Below are positions 1-10,243 of a stretch of 64,000 bases of DNA, one piece after another (positions within the stretch are counted from its first letter, which is position 1; every line of letters starts with the position of its first letter). The position numbers and the translations under genes were made by a program. The notes beneath the pieces are model-generated. The model did no database searches, was not told where the DNA came from, and saw nothing but the letters and a program-made list of their open reading frames with translations. Origin of the DNA: Sciurus carolinensis (lineage: Eukaryota > Chordata > Mammalia > Rodentia > Sciuridae); assembly GCF_902686445.1 (NCBI RefSeq), contig NC_062224.1, positions 54,869,156-54,933,155 on the forward strand. Direction: 5' to 3'.

Positions 1-380
1 AAGAGGCATACAGATCACCAAATGCAAAAAACCACAACAGGTCCAAACCAAGGCACATTATAATGAAAATGCCTAACATTCAAAATAAAGATAGGATTTT
101 GATGGCCGCAAGAGAAAAGCATCAGATTACATATAGGGGGAGACCAATATGGATAGCAGCCGAGTTCTCAACCCAGACTCTAAAAGCTAGAAGGGCTTGG
201 AAAAACATATTTCAAGCTCTGAAAAAACATGGTTGCCAACTAAGAATCCTATAACCAGCAAAACTAACCTTCAGATTTGAAGATGAAATAAAATCCTTCC
301 ATGATAAACAAAAGTTAAAAGAATTTACAAATAGAAACCCTGCACTACAGAATGTTCTCAACAAAATATTCCATGAGGAG
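1..380 (+). pseudogene. L1 copy A ORF1 C-terminal fragment
   Basis: This is the C-terminal part of the L1 ORF1 RNA-binding protein, which coats L1 RNA as a trimeric chaperone. The longest open piece (63-254) ends with the residues RIL followed by a TAA stop at 252-254. Sequence similar to the rest of the usual C-terminal domain continues in frame after that stop (PAKLTFRFED and onward). Copy B has a stop at exactly the same codon, so this stop may have been present in the source element and not acquired by each copy. The N-terminal coiled coil lies upstream of the window. Confidence 0.85.
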
Positions 381-482
381 GCAATGAAAAACAACAATGT
401 AGGTCAGCAAGAGAGGAACTACCTTAGAGAAAAACCACTCAAAGAGAAACCAAGCCAACTTAAAAACCAAAAATAAGCCCAA

Positions 483-3400
483 ATGCCTGGGAATACAAAT
501 CATATCTCAATAATAACCCTGAACTTTAATGGCCTGAACTCATCAATCAAAAGACATAGATTGGCCATAATGGATTAAAAAGAAAGACCCAACAATATGC
601 TGCCTGCAAGAGACTCATCTCATAGAAAAAGACATCCACAGACTAAAGGTGAAAGGATGGGAAAAAACCTACCACGCACATGGATTCAGTAAAAAAGTGG
701 AGGTTTTCATCCTTATATCAGATAAAGTGAACTTCAAACCATAGTTAGTCAGAATGGATAAAGAAGGACATTTCATACTGCTTAAGGGAACCATAAATCA
801 GGAAGACATAAAGATAGTAAATATTTATGCCCCAAACAATGGTGCATACCTGTACATCAAACAAATCCTTTTCAATTTCAGGAATCACATAGACCACAAC
901 ACAATAATTCTGGGTGACTTTAAAACACCGCTGTCACCACTAGATAGATCTTCCAAACAAAAACCAACCAAAGAAACCATAGAACTCAATAACACAATCA
1001 ATAACCTAGACTTAATAGACATATATAGAATATTCCATCCATCAATGAGCAGATTCACTTTCTCTCAGCAGCACATGGAACCTTCTCGAAAATAGACCAT
1101 ATGTTGTGCCACAAAGCAGCCCGTTGGAAATGCAAAAAATAGAGATACTGCCTTGTGTTCTATCATATCACAATGGACTGAGAGTAGAAATCAATGACAA
1201 AATAAAAAAGGGAAATTACTCCAACACCTGGAGACTGAATAATATGCTATTGAATGAAACATGGATAACAGAAAACATCAGGGAGGAGATAAAAAAAAAT
1301 TCTTAGAAGTCAATGAGAATGATGATACAACATATCAAAATCTCTGGGACACTATGAAAGTGGTATTAAGAGGAAAATTCATTGCATGGAGCACATTCCA
1401 GAAAAGAATGAAAAGTCAACAACTAAATGACCTAACATTACAGCTCAAAGTCCTAGAAAAAGAAGAACAGAATAACAACAAAAGTAGTAAAAGACAGGAA
1501 ATAATTAAAATCAGAGCTGAAATCAATGAAATTGAAACAAAAGAAACTATTCAAAAAATTGACAAAACAAAAAGTTGGTTCCTTGAAAAAGTAAGCAAAA
1601 TAGACAAACCCTTAGCCACACTAACAAAGAGAAGGAGAGAGAAAACTCAAATTACTAAAATTTGTGATGAAAAAGGAAATATCACAACAGATACCGCTGA
1701 GATACAGAACATAATGAGAAGCTACTTTGAAAATCTGTATTTCAACAAAATAGAAACTACTGAAGACATTGACAAATTTCAAGAGACATATGCTCCTCCC
1801 AAACTGAACCAGGAGGACATACAAATTTAAACAGATCAATATTAAGCAATGAAATAGAAGAAGCCATTAAACCTACCATCCAAGAAAAGCCCAGGACCAG
1901 ACAGATTCTCAGCCGAGTTCTACAAGACCTTCAAAGAAGAACTCATTCCAATACTTCTCAAAGTATTCCAGGAAATAGAAAAAGAGGGTACCCTACTGAA
2001 CTCATTCTATGAAGCTAATATCACCCTCATACCCAAACCAGGAAAAGACACATCAAGGAAAGAAAATTTTAGACCAATATCTTTGATGAATATAGATGCA
2101 AAGATCCTTAACCAAATATTGGCAAACCGTACAAACACTAGAACAAATAGGGATAGTAGGAACATGCCTGAACATTGTAAATTCTATTTATGCTAATCCC
2201 ATGGCCAACATCATTCTTAATGGAGAAAAACTGAAAACATTCCCATTAAAAATGGGAAAAGGACAGGTATGTCCTCTTTCACCACTTCTATTCAACATTG
2301 TCCTTGAAACTCTAACCAGAGCAATTAGGCAGACTAAAGAAATTAAAGGAATACAAATAGGAAATGAGGAACTTAAGTTGTCACTATTTGCCAATGACAT
2401 GATTCTATATTTAGAGGATCCAGAAACTCCTCCAGAAAACTTCTAGACCTTATCAATGAATTCATCAAAATAGCAGGCCATAAAATCAACATGCATAAAT
2501 CTAAAGTATTTTTATATGCAAGCAATGAAACAGCTGAAAAGGGAAATGAGAAAAACAACTCCACTTGCAATAGCCTCAAAAAAAAAAAAAAAAAAAAAAA
2601 ACTTGGGAATCAACCTAAACAAAGAGGTGAAAGACCTCTACAATGAAAACTTCAAAACATTGAAGAAAGAAATTGAGGAAGACCTTAGAAGATGGAAAGA
2701 TCTCCCATGTTTTTGGATAGGCAGAATTAATATTGTCAAAATGACCATACTACCAAAAGTGCTATACAGGTTCAATGCAATTCCAATTAAAACCCCAATG
2801 ATGTACCTTACAGAAATAGAGCAAGGAATCATGAAATTCATCTGGAAGAATAAGAAACCCAGAATAGCTAAAGGAATCCTTAGCAGAAAGAGCGAAGCAG
2901 GGGGTATCGCAATACCAGAACTTCAACTATACTACAAAGCAATAGTAACAAAAACAGCATGGTACTGGCACCAAAATAGACAGGAAGATCAATGGTACAG
3001 AATAGAGGACACAGACACAAACCCAAATAAATACAATTTTCTCATACTAGACAAAGGGGACAAAAATATGCAATGAAGAAAAGATAGCCTCTTCAACAAA
3101 TGGTGCTTGGAAAAGTGGAAATCCATATGCAACAGAATGAAACTAAACCCCTATCTCTCACCCTGCACAAAAATCAACTCACAATGGATCAAGGACCTTG
3201 AAATCAGACCAGAGACCCTTCATCTTATAGAAGAAAAAGTAGGTCCAAATCTTCAACTTGTTGACTTAGGATCAGACTTCCTTAAGAGGACTCCCATAGC
3301 ATAAGAAATAAAAGCAAGAATCAATAACTGGGATAGATTCAAACTAAAAAGTTTTCTCTCAGCAAAGGAAACTATCAACAATGTGAAGAGAGAGCCTACA

Positions 3401-3966
3401 GAGTGGGAGAAAATCTTTGCCACTCATACCTCAGATAGAGCACTAATTTCCAGAACATATAAAGAACTCAAAAAACTCTACACCAAGAATGCAAATAACC
3501 CAATCAACAAATGGGCTAAGGATATGAACAGACACTTCACAGAAGAAGATCTACGAGCAATGAAGAAACATATGAAAAAATGTTCACCATCTTTAGTAAT
3601 AAGAGAAATGCAAATCAAAACTACACTAAGATTCCATCTCACCCCAATTAGAATGGCGATTATCAAGAACACAGGCAACAATAAGTGTTGGTGAGGATGT
3701 GGGAAAAAAGGTACACTCATACATTGCTGGTGGGGCTGCAAATTAGTGCAGCCACTCTGGAAAGCAGTGTGGAGATTCCTTAGAAAACTTGGAATGGAAC
3801 CACCATTTGACCCAGCTATCCCACTTCTTGGCCTATACCCAAAGGACTTAAAATCAGCATACTACAGAGATACAGCCACATCAATGTTCATACCTGCTCA
3901 ATTCACAATAGTCAGATTGTGGAACCAACCTAGATGCCCTTCAATTGATGAATGGATAAAGAAACT

Positions 3967-4021
<55 letters not shown>

Positions 4022-4150
4022 CATACACACACAATGGAATATTACTCAGCTATAAAGAATAATAAAATTATGGCATTTGCAGGCAAATGGATGAAATTGG
4101 AGAATATCATGTTAAGTGAGATAAGCCAATCTCAAAAAACCAAAGGATGA
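483..4150 (+). pseudogene. L1 copy A ORF2 (endonuclease-reverse transcriptase), broken
   Basis: ORF2 encodes the endonuclease and reverse transcriptase that nick target DNA and copy L1 RNA into it. The frame begins at the ATG at 483 (MPGNTNHISIITL). Endonuclease blocks follow: the QETH stretch, NIYAPN and GDF. Reverse transcriptase blocks lie at about 1860-2450, then the C-terminal region in pieces at 2516-3076, 3107-3304, 3383-3694 and 3746-4150. Compared with copy B, about 190 bp of reverse transcriptase is missing at 2128-2135, and the catalytic FADD reads FAND (about 2387-2398). At least six frameshifts or stops break the frame. It cannot make an active enzyme. Confidence 0.9.
3970..4017. 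repeat. (AT)n microsatellite inside L1 ORF2
   Basis: About 24 AT dinucleotides lie near the 3' end of ORF2, followed by short (CATA) and (CA) runs to 4032. Copy D on the minus strand has an (AT)n expansion at the same place in the element (63262-63292), and copy B has a short ATATATA there. The seed is therefore part of the L1 sequence. Confidence 0.95.
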
Positions 4151-4410
4151 ATGATCTTGCTGATAAGTGGTTGATGACACATAATGTAGGGTGCGAGGGA
4201 GCAAGAATGGAGGAAGGAGGGACTGTATAGAGGGAAAAGAGGGGTCGGAGGTGTGGGGGGGAAGGAAAAAATAACAGAATGAATCAAACATATTTACCCT
4301 ATGTAAATGTATGATTACGGAAATGGTATGCTGTTACTCCATGTACAAATAGAAACAACATGTATCCCATTTGTTTACAATTAAAATAAATTAAAATTAA
4401 AAAAAAATAA

Positions 4411-4670
4411 TTTCCTAAATTGCACCTACAACTCTAATTACAATAGAGTAACAAGATTATGCTTTTAACCCTTGTATTTCTGAGGGGTGGGGTATAAAAA
4501 GGAGAAGGAATGAATGCATGTGTCAATGGACCTTACCCAGTGTTTGGGGATTAAGAAGTTACATTGGACTCCCAACTAATTTTAGTTAGGGGTAAGATCT
4601 AAAAGCAGATTGAATAGGTAGGAAAAGAAGAGTAGGAAGAGTTGAAGTAGAAGTAGACTGACTTTAAAAA
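4411..4670. other. unique sequence, nothing recognised
   Basis: About 260 bases between L1 copy A and the next SINE. I see no open frame, repeat or signal here. Confidence 0.5.
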
Positions 4671-4797
4671 GTATTTTATTTTTAGTTGTAGATGGACACA
4701 ATACCTTTATTTTTTTTTTACGTGGTGCTGAGGGTTGAACCCAGGGCCCACACATGGTAGAGGAGCACTCTACCACTGAGCCACAATGCCAGCCCAA
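4671..4797 (-). mobile_element. ID SINE (tRNA-derived), with sciurid-type tail
   Basis: Read on the minus strand this begins GGGCTGGCATTGTGGCTCAG, the 5' end of a tRNA-derived ID element. A-box and B-box promoter sequences follow (the B box reads GGGTTCAACCC), then an A-rich run. After the A-rich run comes a second module, GGTATTGTGTCCATCTACAA, and a final A/T-rich tail. This post-poly(A) module is, to my knowledge, characteristic of squirrel-family ID elements and is the best organism clue in the window. Pol III transcripts of such SINEs are mobilised by L1 proteins. Confidence 0.88.
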
Positions 4798-4871
4798 CAG
4801 GCTAGCTTTTGAGAAGCCTGAATTCCTTTCTTGAAGAACCTGGAGAATCTCCTAATGATTAGGTACATAGC

Positions 4872-5060
4872 CTCCGGACTCCAATCCTAGCCCTACCACT
4901 TATTAACCATGTGATTCCAAACAGTTGACACAGCTCTTTGATTCTGTTTTCTCATTTGTAAAGTGAGTATAATAATTGTATCTGTAAGATTTACTGTGGA
5001 GTGAAATGATTTACTCTCTTCTGAGTGTTCAGCACAGCATTTGCCATACTGCAACATACA
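4872..5060 (+). mobile_element. MIR-like ancient SINE fragment
   Basis: The order of landmarks matches MIR: 'actccaatcctagccctaccac', an in-sentence 'ctcatttgtaaagtgagtat' core, then 'gttcagcacagcattt'. The match is diverged, as expected for an element common to all placental mammals. Confidence 0.65.
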
Positions 5061-5148
5061 AGGTGTTACTTCTCTTAATATGAATTCAGCTCCAGGCTTT
5101 TTTGAGTAGGTCTCCCCTGTTTATTGATGACAACAGCTTCTGAACTTG

Positions 5149-5552
5149 TGTGAGGTGGTATTAGTTTGCCTGCACTTCTATAACCTAGTGGCTAAAACAA
5201 CAGGAACTTGTTCCTACCAGTTATGGAGACTGGGTGTCTGAGGTCAAGGTGTTAGTAGGGTTGGTTTCCTTGAGGCCTCCCTTCAGCTTGCAGGTGGCCA
5301 TCTTCCCCAACATCTTCATGGGGTTTTGGCTATGTGAGTGTCTGTGTCCTAATCTCCTTTTCTTTTTCTTTTCCTTTTTTTTTTCTTTTAATAACTACAC
5401 CAATTATACTGGATTAAAATTCCAATGACTGCATTGTAATTCATATTGTCCCTTTAAACACCCAGTCCCCATATATAGTCACATTATGAGGTCCTGCAGG
5501 TTAGAACTTCAACATATGAATTTGGGGGATAGAATTCATGCCATAACAGGTG
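5149..5552 (+). repeat. ancient mammalian interspersed repeat, copy 1
   Basis: This stretch contains the landmarks 'gtggctaaaacaacagg', 'gaggtcaaggtgttagtag', 'attggatta'-like sequence near 5408 and 'tagtcacattatgagg'. The same landmarks occur in the same order at 60553-60960. I recognise the pattern as an old dispersed mammalian repeat but cannot name the family with confidence. A pyrimidine run interrupts it at about 5356-5390. Confidence 0.6.
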
Positions 5553-6335
5553 TTTTTGACCAAAAAAAAAAAAACCAAGGTTTATATTTTATTCTTTAGG
5601 AAGACAAATTTTGAAGCATGTTAAAGGACTAAGAAAAAAAGTTCCCTTCAGAAGAGCTGAGAAACTCAGTTGTCAAGTCTTTTACTTAGGCTCACTTAGG
5701 TAATGAACAGTAAGGGATTCCACCAAGTTCTAACCCATTGTTCTTATCTCTTTGACACCACTTCCCCTTCTCTACACCTCTTTTTTATGACATTCACAGC
5801 CTGAACACCTCTTCCTGTACCAGAATGAATCTTACAGACTAGCATTTAAGTACTGGATGGAATAATGATTTCACTGGGACTGAAAGGCAGAGAAGTAGGT
5901 GGTTTTGGAACAGAGATTAAAAAATAAATAAAAAACACTAAGCAGTGGGGCTGTCCCATGAGGACAACCTGCTGCTCTACACTTGCTTCAGTTCTCCACC
6001 AACTCCTTGTAAAACCTGGGACTAGAACCTTCCGAAGCCAGGATCTATGGCTGCTGTTGCAGCAGCTTGTACCACACAAGTGCCTGACGTATGTGGTTGA
6101 TTAGTAACATCTTTCTATCTTGCAGATTGCCTCGAAGATGCCAACGTCCCCACCTGCTCTGCTTGTCTCATCAAGTCTCCAGGAGCTATAAGCAGAGTCA
6201 TCTCTAAGATTCTGAAGGTGGAATGTATTCATTCTCAACAGGTGATCTATAACAACAAAAGGGTGGATTAAACAGTAAGTCACTTCTTTCACTATTATCT
6301 TCTGTGAGTCAGTAGACTTCAGAAGTTAAAGGAAG
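5553..6335. other. unique sequence, nothing recognised
   Basis: Non-repetitive sequence with only short chance open frames. No conserved-looking coding block or RNA gene was seen. Confidence 0.45.
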
Positions 6336-6339
6336 AGAC

Positions 6340-6500
6340 TTGAATTTGGTGGCTGGCTCTGGCTGTCCTTCCTGGGTGTCTGACTTTGCATGAGTCCCCT
6401 GGCCATCTGTCTGTTATTCACCTTATCTGTACAGTGGGGAGCAATGCCACCACCCTGGAAGGTTGTTGTGAGGAGTAAGTAAGAAAATGCAGATGACACT
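6340..6500 (+). mobile_element. MIR-like ancient SINE fragment
   Basis: MIR-type landmarks are present: 'gtctgactttgcatgagtcc', 'cttatctgtacagtgggg' and 'ggttgttgtgaggagtaa'. They have the MIR spacing. Confidence 0.6.
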
Positions 6501-6822
6501 AGTTGTATGGTCTATGACTTGAAAAATATTTGCTATTATCATTATTATACATCTTAGAGGAGGATGGGGATAAATGTGGAAAAAATATCTGAGAAATAAG
6601 GTTTTGCCTCCCATAAAGTAACTGAACTTTGGTTCTTAGGTTTTCAATTTGATATGCTGTTGCATATAAAATTTAAAATTCTTATTCAGATGTCTCATCC
6701 TCCTTTCATAGTCCATCTTCACTCTATGAATGTGTTTGATATTTCTTTCCCATTTTTTTGTCATTTGTTTTCTATTATTATGGAATATTTGGACACATGA
6801 AAAGTACAGAGAATGATGAGCA

Positions 6823-7322
6823 NNNNNNNNNNNNNNNNNNNNNNNNNNNNNNNNNNNNNNNNNNNNNNNNNNNNNNNNNNNNNNNNNNNNNNNNNNNNNN
6901 NNNNNNNNNNNNNNNNNNNNNNNNNNNNNNNNNNNNNNNNNNNNNNNNNNNNNNNNNNNNNNNNNNNNNNNNNNNNNNNNNNNNNNNNNNNNNNNNNNNN
7001 NNNNNNNNNNNNNNNNNNNNNNNNNNNNNNNNNNNNNNNNNNNNNNNNNNNNNNNNNNNNNNNNNNNNNNNNNNNNNNNNNNNNNNNNNNNNNNNNNNNN
7101 NNNNNNNNNNNNNNNNNNNNNNNNNNNNNNNNNNNNNNNNNNNNNNNNNNNNNNNNNNNNNNNNNNNNNNNNNNNNNNNNNNNNNNNNNNNNNNNNNNNN
7201 NNNNNNNNNNNNNNNNNNNNNNNNNNNNNNNNNNNNNNNNNNNNNNNNNNNNNNNNNNNNNNNNNNNNNNNNNNNNNNNNNNNNNNNNNNNNNNNNNNNN
7301 NNNNNNNNNNNNNNNNNNNNNN
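6823..7322. other. assembly gap (500 N)
   Basis: Exactly 500 unknown bases, the usual placeholder for a scaffold gap of unknown size. Open frames that cross it are artefacts. The true distance between the flanks is unknown. Confidence 0.99.
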
Positions 7323-7432
7323 ATTTGTCTTGGGAGTTACTGCAGATATCACTTTCTGAGCAAAATTTAGTTGTAACATATTCAAGATATTTGTAATATC
7401 TGTAAGCATTTGCATGTAAGAAAGTGGAAAAT

Positions 7433-7518
7433 TGGGACTGAGGATATAACTCAGTGGTAGAGCACTGGCTTAGATGTATATGAAGCCCTCAGTTTGATTC
7501 CCAGTGCTGAAAAAAAAA

Positions 7519-7549
<31 letters not shown>

Positions 7550-7576
7550 GAAGGAAGGAAGAAAGAAAGAAAGAAG
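7433..7576 (+). mobile_element. ID SINE followed by (GAAA)n tail
   Basis: A tRNA-like ID body runs from 7433 to about 7508 (TATAACTCAGTGGTAGAGC is the A-box side, GTTTGATTCCC the B-box side). An A run and an expanded GAAA/GGAA repeat follow to 7576. The tail repeat probably grew from the SINE's own poly(A). Confidence 0.85.
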
Positions 7577-7611
7577 AGGAGGAAATAAGAGCAAAGCTTC
7601 TTGCTTTACAG

Positions 7612-7800
7612 CATAAACTCTGGAATCAGACAGCCTAGGTTTGTAACCCTGCTTTATTGTTCTGTGTGATCTTCAACCAATTACTTAACCTCTCTGTGTC
7701 TCAATTACTATCTGCAAAAATAATTGCTAGCATCCATGTTATATGGTTGTTATGAAGGTTAATAGGACCCGATAAATGGTAAACTCTCAATAGATTATAG
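7612..7800 (+). mobile_element. MIR-like ancient SINE
   Basis: Clear MIR order: 'actctggaatcagacagcct', 'cttaacctctctgtgtctca', 'ctatctgcaaaaataatt', 'tggttgttatgaaggttaat'. This is the best-preserved MIR in the window. Confidence 0.75.
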
Positions 7801-8440
7801 CTATTCAGTTCAACCATTTTAAGATGACACCTATCTAAAGGTATAGTGTTTTCTAGGTTCATAAGTGTTTTTAAAATCCTGCTTAAAATTAATAACTTTT
7901 AGTACAATTAAGTTATTATAAAATTTAAAAAATCATTTTTATGTAAAAGAAGTTGCTTTTATGAGTGATATGTACTTTAGAACTCAGCAAGAATTTTTTT
8001 AGTACAAAATATTCTTTTATCTAAAAATTAAAGTTTGTTTGTACTTGGAATTAAGTTTTTCTCTGCCTGCCAATTTATAAATAATTATAACCAGTTACTT
8101 TCTGAATATGAGTTCTAACATCAAACTTTTGATACAGATATTTATGCTCTTATATTTAAAGAGATGTCAACTGCAGAATACACTAGGATTAGAAAATTTG
8201 ATTTTGAAAGTTCTCTTCTGTATCTGAAGAGTCTGCATCTGCATATTCAACACCTATATTTCAAAAAAAATTCAACTGCATCTGTGCTGAACATTTTTTG
8301 TCATCATTCCCTAACAATATGGCATAACAATGATTTACATACATTTTTGTGGTATTAATATCATAGCTAATCTAGAAATTATTTAAAGGATATGGGAGGG
8401 TGTGTGTATGTTATATACAAATAATATTTCATTTTATAGA
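7801..8440. other. AT-rich sequence, nothing recognised
   Basis: No gene, repeat family or regulatory motif could be supported here. Confidence 0.4.
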
Positions 8441-8520
8441 AGGGACTTGAACATCCATGGATTTTGCTATCCGTAGTGGTTTTTGGAGCCAATCCTCCAT
8501 GGATACTGAGGGATGACTGA
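8441..8520 (-). mobile_element. MER2-like (Tigger DNA transposon) end fragment
   Basis: 'gggacttgaacatccatgga', 'ttttgctatccg' and 'ggatactgagggatgac' match one end of the MER2 non-autonomous Tigger element. The longer copy at 57030-57364 carries the same blocks in the opposite orientation. Confidence 0.65.
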
Positions 8521-8696
8521 ATTTTTATTAATAATTCAGTAAATTCATTAACAGTTTTCTATTCAGCACCTGCCAGGTGATTCTATAATGTAGTGGTTCT
8601 CAAGCTTTGGAATGACCTGAGATTCATTAAAGCCCCCATTGCTAGGCTCTACCCTCAGAGTATCTAATGAAGTTTCTTCCCATTAATGGCCATGCT

Positions 8697-8757
8697 ACCT
8701 CCCTTCTTCCCTCTCTTCCTCCCTCCCTCCCTCTTTCTTCCTTCTTTCCTTACTTCC
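8697..8757. repeat. pyrimidine-rich (CCTT/CCCT)n tract
   Basis: A run of CTTCC and CCTCC units that would be the A/G-rich tail of the adjoining minus-strand SINE. Confidence 0.8.
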
Positions 8758-8882
8758 AGCTATACTTCCCAGGCTGACCTTGAACCCTTAAATTCCTGGG
8801 CTCAAGTGATTCTCCTGCCTCAGCCTCCTGCCTCAGCCTCCCAAGTACCTGGGACTACAAGTGTGTGCCACTGCACCCAGTT
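8758..8882 (-). mobile_element. 7SL-derived B1/Alu-like SINE monomer
   Basis: Read on the minus strand it starts near 8882 (CTGGGTGCAGTGGCACACAC) and continues with 'GTAGTCCCAGGTACTTGGGA' and 'GGCTGAGGCAGGAGG', the hallmarks of 7SL-derived SINEs. A 13-bp block containing CCTGCCTCAGCCT is duplicated in tandem at about 8815-8840. Confidence 0.8.
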
Positions 8883-10038
8883 AGATTTGTCTTTCCAACC
8901 AGTGTTTAAGTGATGTTGATGATGCAGGTTATAGGACAACACTTTGAGAACCACTGCTATCATTCACAATAAGAGGGACAATATTAAATTCATATTTTCT
9001 TTTTATACATATTTAATTTTGATTGAGATAAATTCTTAATTTCTCATTTGAGTAAAATTTTTAAAGAAATCTATTATATATTTTTATTCTCTTTGATCCA
9101 AGGGGCAACTATTTTTTTGAATAAGTATTTAACTTTGGATTCCAAGGGTCAAATAAAATCTAGCAAAATCTACTTTTCAGAAAGCTATTTCTGGATTCCA
9201 TTGACAATACACTTTTTTTCTTTTAAAACTTTCTGTATCAAGACCTCTTGCATTTTCTTTCTCCTTCTTACCACACTTTTTGAAGATGATAGCAATTTCC
9301 TTTTATGGAATCTTAGAATTTCATTTTGTCTGAGTGACTTCTAGAAACATCATTTCCTGTATCTACCTGCATATTGCCTATAATTACACTGAATCATCAT
9401 TTGAAAGTACAATTTGTGGAATGTGACACTCTGAATAATAATCCTTGTTAGCAGGAAATGTTGCTTATCTGGTATAATATGTGTTAATTTCATGGAGAAA
9501 AATGTGGAGCAAATATGAAAATATGTTCAACCCATGTACACATCAGAATTATACAACCACATAAAAATGCAGCCATTATTTAGATAAAACTTAGAATGTG
9601 ACAGATAACTAAGGACAAATTATTTACCTGTCTAATAAAGTCTTGCCACTAATTTCCCCTCATGTGTTGACACCAAATGTACCTAATACTGGCCCTTAGA
9701 ACTTGATTATCTTCTGTAATTTTACCCTGATGACCAATTATACTCTATGTTAATTTCTTAGGCACCTTCTTCCATTTCCCCCTCCTGCTTCCTCTCTTCA
9801 CCTTGCTCATCTCCCTTTTCTTCTGAGTTATCTCTGTTTTTGAAGCTGCCCCTCTACCTCAAATCCCTCAGGGTGATGGCTCTTCCCTTTCCTACACAGG
9901 GCTGTGCCAGGAATGAGTTATAATTGTGGAGTTTGTTGTTACTGCCACCTTTTTATTACCATTCCTTCCCATTTTTGTGGTTTTCCTTTCATTCTGGGTT
10001 GTGGGGAAAGCATGATTTAGTAGACAGAGCTTGGCATT
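8883..10038. other. unique sequence, nothing recognised
   Basis: AT-rich sequence with chance open frames only; the longest plus-strand frame (9048-9344) is phenylalanine-rich low-complexity. No signals recognised. Confidence 0.4.
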
Positions 10039-10153
10039 AAAATCAAGCTCTCAGGGCTGGGGAAGATAGCTCAGTAGGTAGAGTGTTTGCCTTGCAAGCA
10101 CAAGGCCCTGGGTTCGATCCCCAGCTCCGCCAAAAAAAAAAAAATCAAGCTCT
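10039..10153 (+). mobile_element. ID SINE with perfect 13-bp target duplication
   Basis: The body at 10054-10131 carries an intact A box (TAGCTCAGTAGG) and B box (GGTTCGATCCC), and a 13-base A tail follows. The 13-base sequence AAAATCAAGCTCT flanks it at 10039-10051 and 10141-10153, the signature of L1-mediated insertion. The body and flanks are undamaged by eye, so this is a fairly recent insertion. Confidence 0.92.
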
Positions 10154-10154
10154 G

Positions 10155-10243
10155 GGGCTGGGATGTAGCTCAGTGGTAGAGCTCTTGCCCAGCATATGTG
10201 AGCTCCATCCCTAGCAACACCTGTCCCAACCCCCGGCCCCAAG
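10155..10243 (+). mobile_element. second ID SINE, head-to-tail with the first
   Basis: GGGCTGGGATGTAGCTCAGT begins a second, more diverged ID body one base after the first element's right-hand duplication. The B-box side reads 'ctccatccctagc' and the tail is C-rich where A is expected. No clean target duplication is visible. Confidence 0.78.

Larger units (their letters stand above)
1..4410 (+). mobile_element. LINE-1 copy A, 5' part outside window, degenerate
   Basis: A LINE-1 retrotransposon in plus orientation, already inside ORF1 at the window edge. It runs through the inter-ORF region, ORF2 and a 3' UTR to an A-rich tail near 4381-4410. The order of coding blocks matches copy B (12106-18783) base for base over long stretches, so the assignment does not depend on protein similarity alone. 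It carries many stops and frameshifts, an internal deletion in the reverse transcriptase and an (AT)n expansion near the ORF2 end, so it is a dead and fairly old insertion. Its 3' UTR lacks the telomere-like hexamers of copies B and D, suggesting another subfamily. No target duplication can be tested because the 5' end is not in the window. Confidence 0.95.

Noticed and set aside
6636..7415. Long open frames on both strands across 6823-7322
   Set aside because: They consist mostly of the 500-N gap; no real codons support them.
10054..10143. tRNA gene with intact A and B boxes
   Set aside because: The body is followed by a poly(A) tail and flanked by a 13-bp target duplication, and related copies occur elsewhere. 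It is an ID SINE.
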